From: Flavobacterium silvisoli
GTDB taxonomy: Bacteria > Bacteroidota > Bacteroidia > Flavobacteriales > Flavobacteriaceae
DNA length: 64,000 nt
Direction: 5' to 3'
Assembly: GCF_004329815.1 (NCBI RefSeq)
Contig: NZ_SJPE01000006.1
Span: 1 to 64,000 of the forward strand
Part shown: piece after piece, positions 16,661 through 25,356 of the stretch
Layout: each line of letters opens with the position of its first letter
Position numbering within the stretch: the first letter of the stretch is position 1
Notes under the pieces: model-generated
Databases searched by the model: none
Told to the model about the DNA's origin: nothing
Seen by the model: the letters and a program-made list of their open reading frames with translations, nothing else
Translations under genes and position numbers: made by a program

Positions 16661-16705
16661 TGAAAAATCAAATGAAGTTAAGTTTTCAACGCTTTTGGCT
16701 ACAAA

Positions 16706-17593
16706 TTAATGCTGCCTCATTTTTTTATAATTTACAATAACAACTCCACTGATAATAAGAGCTGCGGCCAAAATTATTCTTGCAGTAATGGTTTCGTCCA
16801 AAACAAGCCAGCCCAAGAACAAAGCCACAATCACATTGATATAAGAAAGCACAGAAACTTTAGTCGACGGCAGTTGTGATATCAGATAACTGTAGGCCAC
16901 AAATCCCACCACCGAACCAAACAACGCCAAATAAATCATAGCAAGTATGCTCCGCGTGCTCCAGCTTGTCACCGAAACATCGGGAGTTAAAGCAAACTGA
17001 GTTATCGTCAAAATGATACCGGCAATAATCATCTGTACGCTGACACTCATCAACATAGATAACGAATTGACACTGCCTTTTTTCGTGATAATGGTTCCTA
17101 TAGCCCACATCAAAACGGCTACCAGTATGGCAAACACTCCCATGCGATAGTCCGGATTTAATAAATCTGTCAAACTGCTCTGGTAAATCAGGAAAATACC
17201 CAACATTCCCAACGCAATTCCAATTACAGTTTTGAGAGATATTTTTTCATATCCCAGCAACAGATTCAACAGCAAAATAAAGAATGGAGATAAAGTTGAA
17301 ATCAATGAAGCCAAACCGCTGCTGATGAATTTTTCGGCATAAGTGGTTAGTCCGTTTGCCAAAACAATCATCATCACCGATAAAACAAAAGCCCTCATGA
17401 ACTGCCCTGGATTGATAGGTTCCAGTCTCTTCTGATAAATTAAATAACCCAATATGATAAAGCCCGAAATTAAATTTCGGATGCCGGCCAAGATAAAAGG
17501 CGGAATAGTTTCAACGCCAATGCGGATGCCCAAAAATGTGGTGCCCCAAAAGAACGCAACACAAAAAAGGGAGAGGTATATTTTTGATTTCAA
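16706..17593 (-). CDS. EamA/DMT-family transporter
   Basis: 295 residues with ten predicted membrane helices arranged as two EamA repeats. The first repeat starts with the conserved FFWGTTFLGIRIG; the second contains SVVGFVAYSYLISQLPSTKVSVLSY split by short loops. Members export small metabolites such as amino acids, nucleosides or drugs; the substrate cannot be read from sequence. It is the last gene of a minus-strand run with a GH3-like ligase and a 44-residue lipoprotein, 12 bp after the lipoprotein stop. Export of a conjugate made by the ligase is possible but speculative. Confidence 0.92.
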   Translation of the reverse strand: MKSKIYLSLFCVAFFWGTTFLGIRIGVETIPPFILAGIRNLISGFIILGYLIYQKRLEPINPGQFMRAFVLSVMMIVLANGLTTYAEKFISSGLASLISTLSPFFILLLNLLLGYEKISLKTVIGIALGMLGIFLIYQSSLTDLLNPDYRMGVFAILVAVLMWAIGTIITKKGSVNSLSMLMSVSVQMIIAGIILTITQFALTPDVSVTSWSTRSILAMIYLALFGSVVGFVAYSYLISQLPSTKVSVLSYINVIVALFLGWLVLDETITARIILAAALIISGVVIVNYKKMRQH

Positions 17594-17605
17594 AAAAGAA
17601 GCAGA

Positions 17606-17740
17606 TTAAGTAAAGTGTAGATGAATGATAGGTTTTGGGGGTTCTACTAAACAGCGTCTTCCGGGGCCGCATTTCATTCGGTGTGGTCCGCAAGAGGATA
17701 AGAGTCCGAGGAATAGTAGTATGATGAGGAGTTTTTTCAT
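17606..17740 (-). CDS. Short lipoprotein (44 residues)
   Basis: An ATG at 17740 opens a 44-codon frame: MKKLLIILLFLGLLSSCG, then a Cys-, Pro- and Arg-rich tail ending PIIHLHFT. The basic N-terminus, hydrophobic core and lipobox LSSC (Cys17) are those of a lipoprotein signal peptide, leaving a 28-residue mature peptide with two further cysteines. The start is 1 bp past the stop of the GH3 gene and the stop 12 bp before the EamA start, so all three are probably translated from one message. No function is recognised. The codon pattern and placement argue for a real gene missed by length cut-offs. Confidence 0.72.
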   Translation of the reverse strand: MKKLLIILLFLGLLSSCGPHRMKCGPGRRCLVEPPKPIIHLHFT

Positions 17741-17741
17741 A

Positions 17742-19268
17742 TTATCGGTTTACACCAATTTGCATGTTTTTCAATTGTTCCAAATAATCCCTTTGGTTGG
17801 AAAGGCGTGGTATTTTATGCTGACCGCCTAATTTGTTGTTTTCTTTGAGCCAATCGTAAAATAAATTCTCTCTCGCTACATTCACTTTTAAAGGGTTTAA
17901 TGTCATGTTGTTGTAACGTTTGGCCTCGTAATCCGAATTGAGTGCCTGTAAATTTTCATCCAAAGTCTTTTGGAATAAAGTTACATCTTCCGGATGCTTT
18001 TTGAATTCAATCATCCATTCATGAGCTCCTTTTTCGCGGTTTTTCATAAAAATAGGAGCCACGGTATAGTCGGTGACTTCACAGTTTAATACCGAACAAG
18101 TTTTGGCCAAAGCCATATCTGTATTTTCCACCATCAATTCTTCGCCAAAAACATTAATGTGATGTTTGGTTCTGCCCGAAACCCGGATGCGGTAAGGGTT
18201 TAAAGAAGTAAATCGAACGGTATCGCCAATCAAATAACGCCATAGTCCCGAATTGGTCGTAATCACTACGGCATAATTTTTAAACAATTCCACATCGGCC
18301 AGTCGAACAATTTTTTGGTTGGGTGTACCAAAAGTATCCATCGGAATGAACTCGTAGAAAATTCCGTAGTCCAACATCAACAACAGATCATTGGAATAGT
18401 TTAAATCCTGTATAGCAAAAAAACCTTCCGAAGCATTGTAAATTTCGTAATATTTGAAATTATTTTGAGGCAAAATCTTTTGGTACTGTTCCCTGTAGGG
18501 TTCAAAACTCACACCGCCGTGGAAATAAACTTCTAAGTTGGGCCACAACTCGAACAGGTTTTCTTTTCCGGTTTCGGTCATGATGCGGTTCAGTAAAACA
18601 AGCATCCACGAAGGGACACCGGCAAAACTGGTTACGTTTTCGGTTTTGGTTTCGTTAATGATGGCGGTTAGCTTGGCTTCCCACTCGCTCATCAAGGATA
18701 TTTTACTGCTGGGCGTACTGCTGAATTCGGCCCAAATAGGCATGTTTTCAATCAGTATGGCAGATAAATCACCGAAATAGGTATTGTTGTTTTCATAAAT
18801 TTGAGAACTGCCTCCCAAGCGTAAACTTTTGCCCAAAAACATTTCGGAGTTTTCGTTGTTGTTGAGGTACATGCACAACAAATCTTTACTGCCCTTGTAA
18901 TGACAATCTTCAAGGGCTTCGTTGCTTACCGGGATGAATTTACTTTTGGCATTGGTCGTGCCGCTGGATTTAGCAAACCATTTGATGGGGGTATTCCAAA
19001 AAACGTTTTGTGCCCCTTTTCGGGTCAGTTCAATCATGGGTTCCAAATCTTCATAGGAAGAAACCGGTATTCTTTCCGAAAATGTCTGATATGATTTGAT
19101 GCTTTCAAAGTCGTATTTCTGTCCAATGACGGTTCCTTCGGCTGAACGAATCAAATTCATCATCAGTTCTTCCTGCACTTCATGAGGGTATTTTAAAAAC
19201 AACTCAATTTGGTGTATACGTTGTTTCAAAACCCAGGAAGCGATAGAATTGATGATTGGAAACGGCAT
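17742..19268 (-). CDS. GH3 auxin-responsive promoter family protein (acyl-adenylating ligase)
   Basis: 508 residues. The fold belongs to the adenylate-forming (ANL) superfamily, where plant GH3 enzymes join amino acids to hormones. Visible motifs are the phosphate loop AKSSGTTNAKSKFIPVS, the YYEIYNASEGFFAIQD motif and the hinge-region RIRVSGRTKHHINVFGEEL. Bacterial homologues are widespread in Bacteroidota but lack an established substrate. It is divergent from the DUF2797 gene and leads a run with a small lipoprotein and an EamA exporter. A carboxylate-amino acid conjugation role is likely; plant hormone chemistry should not be assumed. Confidence 0.9.
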   Translation of the reverse strand: MPFPIINSIASWVLKQRIHQIELFLKYPHEVQEELMMNLIRSAEGTVIGQKYDFESIKSYQTFSERIPVSSYEDLEPMIELTRKGAQNVFWNTPIKWFAKSSGTTNAKSKFIPVSNEALEDCHYKGSKDLLCMYLNNNENSEMFLGKSLRLGGSSQIYENNNTYFGDLSAILIENMPIWAEFSSTPSSKISLMSEWEAKLTAIINETKTENVTSFAGVPSWMLVLLNRIMTETGKENLFELWPNLEVYFHGGVSFEPYREQYQKILPQNNFKYYEIYNASEGFFAIQDLNYSNDLLLMLDYGIFYEFIPMDTFGTPNQKIVRLADVELFKNYAVVITTNSGLWRYLIGDTVRFTSLNPYRIRVSGRTKHHINVFGEELMVENTDMALAKTCSVLNCEVTDYTVAPIFMKNREKGAHEWMIEFKKHPEDVTLFQKTLDENLQALNSDYEAKRYNNMTLNPLKVNVARENLFYDWLKENNKLGGQHKIPRLSNQRDYLEQLKNMQIGVNR

Positions 19269-19361
19269 TTTGATTGTGGATTTAGGAAATACGATTTAGG
19301 ATTTATAACTTTACGCTAAAATAAGAATTATTCCTAATTCCTGAATCTTAATTCCCAAATA

Positions 19362-20159
19362 ATGATGACTTACCAAGGGGTGTTAACCAAAATGCAAACC
19401 GAATTTTCCAATCCGATTCAGTATTATTTGGTATTTGAAAATAGTTTTTTGAGTTTAAACCAGCTGTTGGACAAATCTTTAGAAATCAGTTTTCAGGGTT
19501 ATCAATGCCTGAACTGCGGTAAAAAGAAAAAAATTTTCCGTCAGGGATTTTGTTATGATTGTTTAATGAGCAGTGCAGCGGCCGGCGATTGGATCATGAA
19601 ACCCGAACTAAGCACCGCACACCTCGATATAGAAGACCGAGATTTGGAGTACGAAAAAAAAGTACAGTTGCAACCTCATATAGTATATCTTGCTCTTTCA
19701 AGTGAAGTAAAAGTTGGTGTAACCCGGAAAACTCAGGTGCCAACCCGTTGGATAGATCAAGGTGCCGTACAGGCTGTTCCAATCGTTGAGGTTCCTAATC
19801 GTTATTTGGCAGGAATTACCGAAGTGGCTTTAAAGAGCCATTATGCTGATAAAACCAATTGGCAAAAAATGCTTAAAAATGAAGTGCCTCAGGTTGATTT
19901 GCTCAAAGAAAAAGCAAGTCTCAAGTATTTAATACCAAAAGAAGTTCAGGAGTTTTATCATCCCGAAAAAGAGGATTTGTATAATCTCCATTATCCGGTG
20001 TTGCAGTTTCCTCGAAAAGTGAATAGTTTGAATCTGGATAAATCACCTAATTTTTCGGGCAGGCTTACGGGCGTTAAAGGTCAATATCTGATGTTTGAAG
20101 ACGGGACGGTTTTCAATGTCCGTACTTTTGAAGGCTATGTCGTAAAAATAAACATCTAA
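19362..20159 (+). CDS. DUF2797 family zinc-finger protein
   Basis: 265 residues from MMTYQGVLTKM. A four-cysteine cluster (Cys49, Cys52, Cys64, Cys67: CLNCGKKKKIFRQGFCYDC) suggests a zinc site. The central HIVYLALSSEVKVGVTRKTQ and QGAVQAVPIVEVPNRYLAG resemble a GIY-YIG-like or T5orf172-type core seen in DUF2797, but catalysis has not been shown for the family. It is transcribed divergently from the GH3 gene, and ends at a bidirectional terminator shared with the AsmA-like gene. Cytoplasmic. Confidence 0.85.
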   Translation: MMTYQGVLTKMQTEFSNPIQYYLVFENSFLSLNQLLDKSLEISFQGYQCLNCGKKKKIFRQGFCYDCLMSSAAAGDWIMKPELSTAHLDIEDRDLEYEKKVQLQPHIVYLALSSEVKVGVTRKTQVPTRWIDQGAVQAVPIVEVPNRYLAGITEVALKSHYADKTNWQKMLKNEVPQVDLLKEKASLKYLIPKEVQEFYHPEKEDLYNLHYPVLQFPRKVNSLNLDKSPNFSGRLTGVKGQYLMFEDGTVFNVRTFEGYVVKINI

Positions 20160-20163
20160 ATAA

Positions 20164-20196
20164 AAACCCTTTCTCATCAGAAAGGGTTTCTTTTTT
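20164..20196. terminator. Bidirectional terminator between DUF2797 and AsmA-like genes
   Basis: Ten-bp stem AAACCCTTTC / GAAAGGGTTT with a six-base loop, then CTTTTTT on the plus strand and a weaker T-run on the minus strand. Confidence 0.85.
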
Positions 20197-22789
20197 ATTT
20201 TGTTGTATTGGTCGTAGAGGTTGGTTTCGGTTTATTGAATAAACCTTTCAATAAGTCTTTGGCCTGTGTTTTTACATCCGGTTTTGTTTCGGTTTTTGTC
20301 GTGTCTTTTGGCTTGGTGTTATTGTTAATAATATTTCCCAATGCCGAAGTACCTTGCTGAATCAGCTTCTCTTTTTGTTGTTTAACCAGAGAGGTTACCA
20401 AATTGGAAGTGGCTTGTTTGAGATCGGTAGTGATTTTAGGGTTGGTGAAATTACCGGTGAGCATCGCATTTATAGGAACATTTTCTACTTTTTTGGCATC
20501 TGCCGGAGATAGTTTGGCAAGCAGAGCATTGGCTTCGGTTCCTAAATATTTAGCCGGAACATCCAATTTCATCGAATAATTCATGGTTTGGTCAAATCCG
20601 TGGGTACCTCCTAAGTTTACTTTGATGTCCTGGTATTTTAAATCTAACGGTTTCAAGTTCACTTTTCCGTCTTTAAACGTTAAGGCTGCTTTTAAGTCGT
20701 TGAGGTTTAGTTTTTTCAAATCAATAAAATTCAGCTTGTCATCCAAAGCAGACAAGAGTGTAGAATTACTCGAATTTACGGTGGTAGAAAGCAACTGACC
20801 TAATAAATCACCCGACAAACTGTTTAAATCAGGAGTCATTTCTTTGTCTTTCAAATTCCCCGAAACTTTAATTTTTGAATTTAGTTTCCCGTTGATCACT
20901 CCGGCAATAGGGGCAATTTTTTTCATCATGTCCAATTGGGTAAATGTTTGTGCTATGTCAACGCTGTTCAATCCTAAATCCATGTTGAACTTTGAGATTT
21001 TTTCTTTAGTCGAAACATCCCCATTAAAGGCAATAGAACCGCCGAAGATGTTAGTTTTTCCGTTTTCTATGGTTACTTTTTGGTCTTTAATGATGATTTT
21101 GCCCGCTACGTCTTTTAGCGTTAAATTGTCATACAAAACAGTATTAGCTTTGGCTGTCAGAGTACAATTCAGAAACGCCGGAATCTTCATTGGTTCGCTG
21201 GCTTTGGTTTCCTTTTTGGCTGTTGTTTCAGTAGTCAAGAAATCGTTTACGGCCAATTGGTTCGAATTAAGAGTGAAGTTTCCTTTCAGTTCCTGATTTT
21301 TAAATACGAAGCCATAGAAATTTTCCAAAAATCCGGTCACCGCCAAATCGCTTTTTCCGGTGGTAGCATTGAACTGTTTCAGATTGACCTTGCTTGGGTC
21401 AAATGCAACCAAGGCTTTGCTGATTTTCATGGTTTTTCCGTTTTCATCGGTGTAGTTAAAACCGGTGAGGTCAATCGTTCCGGCATTTTTAATTCGGGCA
21501 TAGTCGCTTTTTTCTACCGATTGCATGTCGAATTCAGTGGTAACATCGGCCTTCAGAATTCCGGTTAAAGGTTTGTCAAGCTTCACCGGATAGGCCTTGG
21601 TCACGTTAGCTAAATTTACAGTTCCTTTTAAAACGGCGTTAACCAAAGCGTTTTCTGCGACATTCTTGATGTTGGCTTTGGCATTAAATACATCCTGATC
21701 GATTTGAAACGATAGTTGGTCTAAGTTGACATATGTATCATTCATTACACCGGTTTCGTTGATGATTTTAGTATCAATAACAATTTTTTGAACCGATTTG
21801 GGTAAGTTTGGATATTGAAATGAAGCGTTGTTGGAAGCAATTTCGATATTGAATTTGGGTACCGAAGTATCTGAAAACAATCCTTTGGCAAAACCACCTA
21901 CGGTGAAATCACCGCTGGTTTTTACGTCTTTCAGGTTGCTCGAATATTTGGCAGGAATCAAGCCTAAGAAGTTTTTGAAAGAAGAGGTAGGCGTTTTAAA
22001 GGTCAAATCGTACTGTTGTCCGGCATCGACCATTTGGATGAAACCATCAAACTCCAGCGGCAATTCGTTGATTTTCGCTTTATTCTGTTTGAAGGTATAC
22101 TTGCTTTTATCCAAATCAATTCCCAAAACCGCATCCAATGAAATAGCTACCTGATTCATGTAGTTTACTTTGTCCATGTCGAGTGAAACTTTGGCGGTTG
22201 ATTTTGTGGCCAAATCCAATTTTGATGAAGCAAAATCGCCGGTTCCTTCATGGTTTATACTATCGATGACCATTTTGATTTTAGATTTTTCATCGTAGTA
22301 TTTGAATTTAAAATTCGCTACCGAGTATTCTTTTATTTTTAGCGAAAGCGGTTTGTTTTTGCTGCTGTCTTCAGGTCCATTGTCTTTCAAAGCGATGTCA
22401 AAATTACCCACACCATCTTTGTTGAAGATGATGTTAATCAAACCGTTTTTTGACGAAATACCATCAATATTCATAGGTTCGTTGTCACCTTTAAACAATT
22501 CTTTGACTGACATTTTAAGGTTTAATTCGTCAAAAGCCACTAAAGTATCTCCTTCAAACGGTGCTTTATTGATTATCGAGAGCTTTTCAACCGTTACACT
22601 GGCATGAGGAAAGTTTTTGAATAAACTCAAATCAGCGTCTGTAAAAGCTACTTTAGCATCTACTTTTTCATTGATGGCGGTAAGAATCTTGGCTTTGATT
22701 TGATCCTTGAAGAAATAAGGAATGGCAAAGGCCGAAATCACCAATAATAATAAAACGATTCCAACTATTTTTAAGATTTTCTTTAACAT
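20195..22789 (-). CDS. AsmA-like family protein
   Basis: 864 residues. One N-terminal membrane anchor (MLKKILKIVGIVLLLLVISA), then a very long periplasmic region of short beta strands typical of AsmA/TamB-like lipid-transport or envelope-homeostasis proteins. The DADLSLFKNFPHASVTVEKL block matches AsmA N-termini, and residues 600-800 match AsmA_2-like sequence (GVINGKLNSKIKVSGNLKD). The C-terminal 60 residues are low-complexity Lys/Thr/Pro. Such proteins are thought to bridge inner and outer membranes for phospholipid flow; this is family knowledge, not shown here. It has its own -7 box. Confidence 0.87.
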   Translation of the reverse strand: MLKKILKIVGIVLLLLVISAFAIPYFFKDQIKAKILTAINEKVDAKVAFTDADLSLFKNFPHASVTVEKLSIINKAPFEGDTLVAFDELNLKMSVKELFKGDNEPMNIDGISSKNGLINIIFNKDGVGNFDIALKDNGPEDSSKNKPLSLKIKEYSVANFKFKYYDEKSKIKMVIDSINHEGTGDFASSKLDLATKSTAKVSLDMDKVNYMNQVAISLDAVLGIDLDKSKYTFKQNKAKINELPLEFDGFIQMVDAGQQYDLTFKTPTSSFKNFLGLIPAKYSSNLKDVKTSGDFTVGGFAKGLFSDTSVPKFNIEIASNNASFQYPNLPKSVQKIVIDTKIINETGVMNDTYVNLDQLSFQIDQDVFNAKANIKNVAENALVNAVLKGTVNLANVTKAYPVKLDKPLTGILKADVTTEFDMQSVEKSDYARIKNAGTIDLTGFNYTDENGKTMKISKALVAFDPSKVNLKQFNATTGKSDLAVTGFLENFYGFVFKNQELKGNFTLNSNQLAVNDFLTTETTAKKETKASEPMKIPAFLNCTLTAKANTVLYDNLTLKDVAGKIIIKDQKVTIENGKTNIFGGSIAFNGDVSTKEKISKFNMDLGLNSVDIAQTFTQLDMMKKIAPIAGVINGKLNSKIKVSGNLKDKEMTPDLNSLSGDLLGQLLSTTVNSSNSTLLSALDDKLNFIDLKKLNLNDLKAALTFKDGKVNLKPLDLKYQDIKVNLGGTHGFDQTMNYSMKLDVPAKYLGTEANALLAKLSPADAKKVENVPINAMLTGNFTNPKITTDLKQATSNLVTSLVKQQKEKLIQQGTSALGNIINNNTKPKDTTKTETKPDVKTQAKDLLKGLFNKPKPTSTTNTTK

Positions 22790-22821
22790 GGTGTGATGGA
22801 TTTAGTTACGCTTCAACATAA

Positions 22822-22829
22822 CAAAAGTA
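22822..22829 (-). promoter_or_regulatory. -7 box upstream of AsmA-like gene
   Basis: TACTTTTG on the minus strand, 32 bp upstream of the ATG, matches TAnnTTTG. Confidence 0.5.
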
Positions 22830-22967
22830 ATGTCTTTTGCCTACAAAATGTTAACTATTTAAAGAACTTTTATGATTTTGTTAAACAGTGACTGTTGAGA
22901 AATTGTTATTAACAGTCCGTCGGTTTTTGTCTTTATTCTGAAATAGTTTTAGTTAATTTGTGCTTCC

Positions 22968-24104
22968 ATGAATAAGCAGCATCAAGTCATTTTATCATTA
23001 GGCACAAACCAAGGCAATCGTCTCGAAAACATTGAGCGATGCATTGATAGTTTGCATCGGGAAATAGGAACTGTTATTCGGGTTTCCAAGCTATATGAAA
23101 CACCGTCTTGGGGTTTTGAAAGCGCTCCTTTTTACAACTGTGCTGTGATTATGAATACACACAAATCTGCCCATCAGATTTTAGAAGAAGTATTGCTCCT
23201 CGAGGAAGCTTTGGGAAGAGTTCGTGAAAATTCAGCAGGATACCAGCCCAGGATTATAGATATAGACGTGATTGCTTTTGATGAAGAAATTATAGCTTCC
23301 GAGAAATTGCAGGTTCCTCATCCTGAAATGCAAAACCGACTGTTTGTGTTACTGCCGATGCGCGATTTGAATTTGGACTGGCGCCATCCTATTCTGCAAA
23401 AATATTTACACGAACTACTCGTGCTTTCCGAAGACAAAAGCAATTGTAAAGTAGTCCAGAATCTTGAAGCACCCATTTCCAGAATCAAACTGGACCATTT
23501 TAATTATATAGCCATCGAAGGAAATATTGGGGCAGGAAAAACAACTTTAGCCAATAAATTAGCCGAAGATTTTAACGCCAAAACGGTTTTGGAACGTTTT
23601 GCAGACAATCCGTTTTTGCCGAAGTTTTATGAAGATCAGAGTCGGTACGCCTTTCCGTTAGAAATGTCTTTTTTGGCAGACAGGTACCAACAGATTTCGG
23701 ATGATTTAGCTCAGTTTGATTTGTTTAAGGATTTTATTGTTGCCGATTATCATATTTTTAAATCACTGATTTTTGCCAAAGTAACTTTGGCAGAAGACGA
23801 ATACCGCCTGTATAAAACGATGTTTGATATCATTTACAAAGAAATGCCAAAACCTGATTTGTATATTTATTTGTATCAAAATACCGAGCGTCTTTTGAGC
23901 AACATCAAGACAAGAGGAAGAAGTTACGAACAGGAAATTCCGGCAGAATATTTAGAGAAAATCAACAACGGGTATTTAGATTACATCAAATCGCAACAAA
24001 ATTTGAATGTATTAATTATTGATGTCACCAATAGAGATTTTTTGAATAATCAGGACGATTATGTTTTTGTTTTAGAAGAAATCAAAGCTAAAATCTCAAA
24101 TTAG
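22968..24104 (+). CDS. folK: Bifunctional HPPK (FolK) / deoxynucleoside kinase fusion
   Basis: 378 residues in two parts. Residues 1-160 are 6-hydroxymethyl-7,8-dihydropterin pyrophosphokinase: LSLGTNQGNRLENIE, FYNCAVIMNT and RIIDIDVIAFDEE, the last being the Asp-rich metal and ATP site. It makes the activated pterin for folate. Residues 175-378 are a deoxynucleoside kinase: P-loop EGNIGAGKTTLA, FLADRYQQ and the lid-region KTRGRSYEQEI. Single-domain homologues are normally separate proteins; this fusion is common in Flavobacteriaceae. The gene ends in a 4-bp tail-to-tail overlap with a methyltransferase gene. Both halves support DNA precursor supply. Confidence 0.92.
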   Translation: MNKQHQVILSLGTNQGNRLENIERCIDSLHREIGTVIRVSKLYETPSWGFESAPFYNCAVIMNTHKSAHQILEEVLLLEEALGRVRENSAGYQPRIIDIDVIAFDEEIIASEKLQVPHPEMQNRLFVLLPMRDLNLDWRHPILQKYLHELLVLSEDKSNCKVVQNLEAPISRIKLDHFNYIAIEGNIGAGKTTLANKLAEDFNAKTVLERFADNPFLPKFYEDQSRYAFPLEMSFLADRYQQISDDLAQFDLFKDFIVADYHIFKSLIFAKVTLAEDEYRLYKTMFDIIYKEMPKPDLYIYLYQNTERLLSNIKTRGRSYEQEIPAEYLEKINNGYLDYIKSQQNLNVLIIDVTNRDFLNNQDDYVFVLEEIKAKISN

Positions 24105-24658
24105 TATTTCATTTTTTGAAACAAATCCCAAACTACAATACCTGCGCTTACTGAAATGTTTAACGAATGCTTTGTTCCCAATTGTGGGATTTCGACAGCG
24201 CCATCGCACAAGGCCACAGCTTTCTGAGAAACACCATATACCTCATTTCCGAAGACCAAAGCGTATTTCTTATCGCTGACAACTTTAAAATCCTGAAGAA
24301 AGACTGCGTTTTCAACTTGTTCAACGGCAAAAACAGCAACCTGCTCTTTTTTTAATTTTTCAATCACGCTCAGTACATCCTGTTGGTACTCCCAGGCCAC
24401 AGTTTCGGTGGCGCCTAGTGCGGTTTTGTGAATTTCTTTATTGGGTGGTACAGCTGTGATGCCGCAGAGGTAAATTTTTTCGATTAAAAAAGCATCAGCT
24501 GTTCTGAAAACCGAACCGATGTTGTGTAAACTCCGAATATCATCCAACACGATGATTAACGGCGTTTTTGGGGCTTCCTTGAAATCGGCTACTGATTTTC
24601 TTTCGAGTTCTTTATTTTCCAGCTTGCGCATAACAGGTTTTATTTTGTTCAATTCCAT
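24101..24658 (-). CDS. SpoU/TrmH-family RNA methyltransferase
   Basis: 185 residues. A SPOUT 2'-O-methyltransferase with a knotted SAM site: motif 1 SLHNIGSVFRTADAF, motif 2 ALVFGNEVYGVS, motif 3 IPQLGTKHSLNISVSAGIV. The RNA target (tRNA or rRNA) cannot be assigned from motifs alone. It has no RNA-binding N-terminal extension beyond 30 residues. Its stop interlocks with the stop of the folK fusion in the tetramer TTAG, so the two convergent messages overlap by 4 bp. Confidence 0.92.
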   Translation of the reverse strand: MELNKIKPVMRKLENKELERKSVADFKEAPKTPLIIVLDDIRSLHNIGSVFRTADAFLIEKIYLCGITAVPPNKEIHKTALGATETVAWEYQQDVLSVIEKLKKEQVAVFAVEQVENAVFLQDFKVVSDKKYALVFGNEVYGVSQKAVALCDGAVEIPQLGTKHSLNISVSAGIVVWDLFQKMKY

Positions 24659-24682
24659 TGATGAGATTCGGGAGCAAATATA

Positions 24683-24712
24683 TTCAAAAAAAAAGTCCCG
24701 AATAATCGGGAC
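24683..24712 (-). terminator. Terminator after DUF1573 gene
   Basis: Seven-bp stem GTCCCGA / TCGGGAC with a four-base loop; on the minus strand a run of eight T residues follows. Confidence 0.88.
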
Positions 24713-24738
24713 CTTTTAGAATTTATAACTAAGTCTAA

Positions 24739-25203
24739 TTAGCTTTTAGTTGGAGCATTTCCGTCAGCAGGAGCATCCGGTAAAACATTTCCTTTAATGG
24801 TAAGAACTTTAGTTTCTTGACCGGCTGCGTTAGATTTTACAGTAACGGTTTTAGTAAATTGACCAACTCTGTCTGTTGCATATTTAACACCAATCACTCC
24901 TTTTTCTCCTGGTAAAATTGGTTTTTCCGGTTTTGAAGGAACAGTACAACCACATGAACCTTGAGTGCTTTCAATTACTAAAGGTTTGTTTCCATTGTTG
25001 GTGAAAACAAATTCTCTTTTTCCGTCAGCGTTGTGAGGAATGGTTCCGTAATCGATAGTTTCATTTTCAAAAACCATTCCGGCTCCTTCTACTTTTGGAG
25101 TTTCTACTTTTGCAGCTTCTTTTTTAACTGCTTTTTTAGCTTGAGCGTTTGAAGCTGTAACACCGAAAACAGTAATGGCAGCTAGTAAAATTATTTTTTT
25201 CAT
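24739..25203 (-). CDS. DUF1573 domain-containing secreted protein
   Basis: 154 residues. Signal peptide MKKIILLAAITVFGVTASNA, a Lys/Ala/Val linker, then a DUF1573 domain (residues 45-145) with the typical DYGTIPHNADGKREFVFTN and QGSCGCTVPSKPEKPILPGE. The CGC motif probably binds metal or forms a disulphide. The immunoglobulin-like fold suggests a periplasmic or surface role, but function is unknown. It has its own -7 box and terminator, so it is a single-gene unit, likely well expressed. Confidence 0.88.
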   Translation of the reverse strand: MKKIILLAAITVFGVTASNAQAKKAVKKEAAKVETPKVEGAGMVFENETIDYGTIPHNADGKREFVFTNNGNKPLVIESTQGSCGCTVPSKPEKPILPGEKGVIGVKYATDRVGQFTKTVTVKSNAAGQETKVLTIKGNVLPDAPADGNAPTKS

Positions 25204-25229
25204 TTTTAAAAGTTTTTAAGTTTCTGAGA

Positions 25230-25237
25230 CAAATCTA
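25230..25237 (-). promoter_or_regulatory. -7 box of the DUF1573 gene
   Basis: TAGATTTG on the minus strand, 26 bp upstream of the ATG, fits TAnnTTTG. Confidence 0.55.
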
Positions 25238-25356
25238 TCTAAAAATTAAAAACGTGCTATTTTTTTTATCTTAATATTAAATTAATTTTTTTTCAGTAAC
25301 CTATTCAACTTAAAATATTTTAAATTCGCTTTCTCATAAATAAAATACGAAATCCA

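Noticed and set aside
16396..16671. Minus-strand frame overlapping clpX 3' end
   Set aside because: Covered by clpX and the terminator; no start signal or family pattern.
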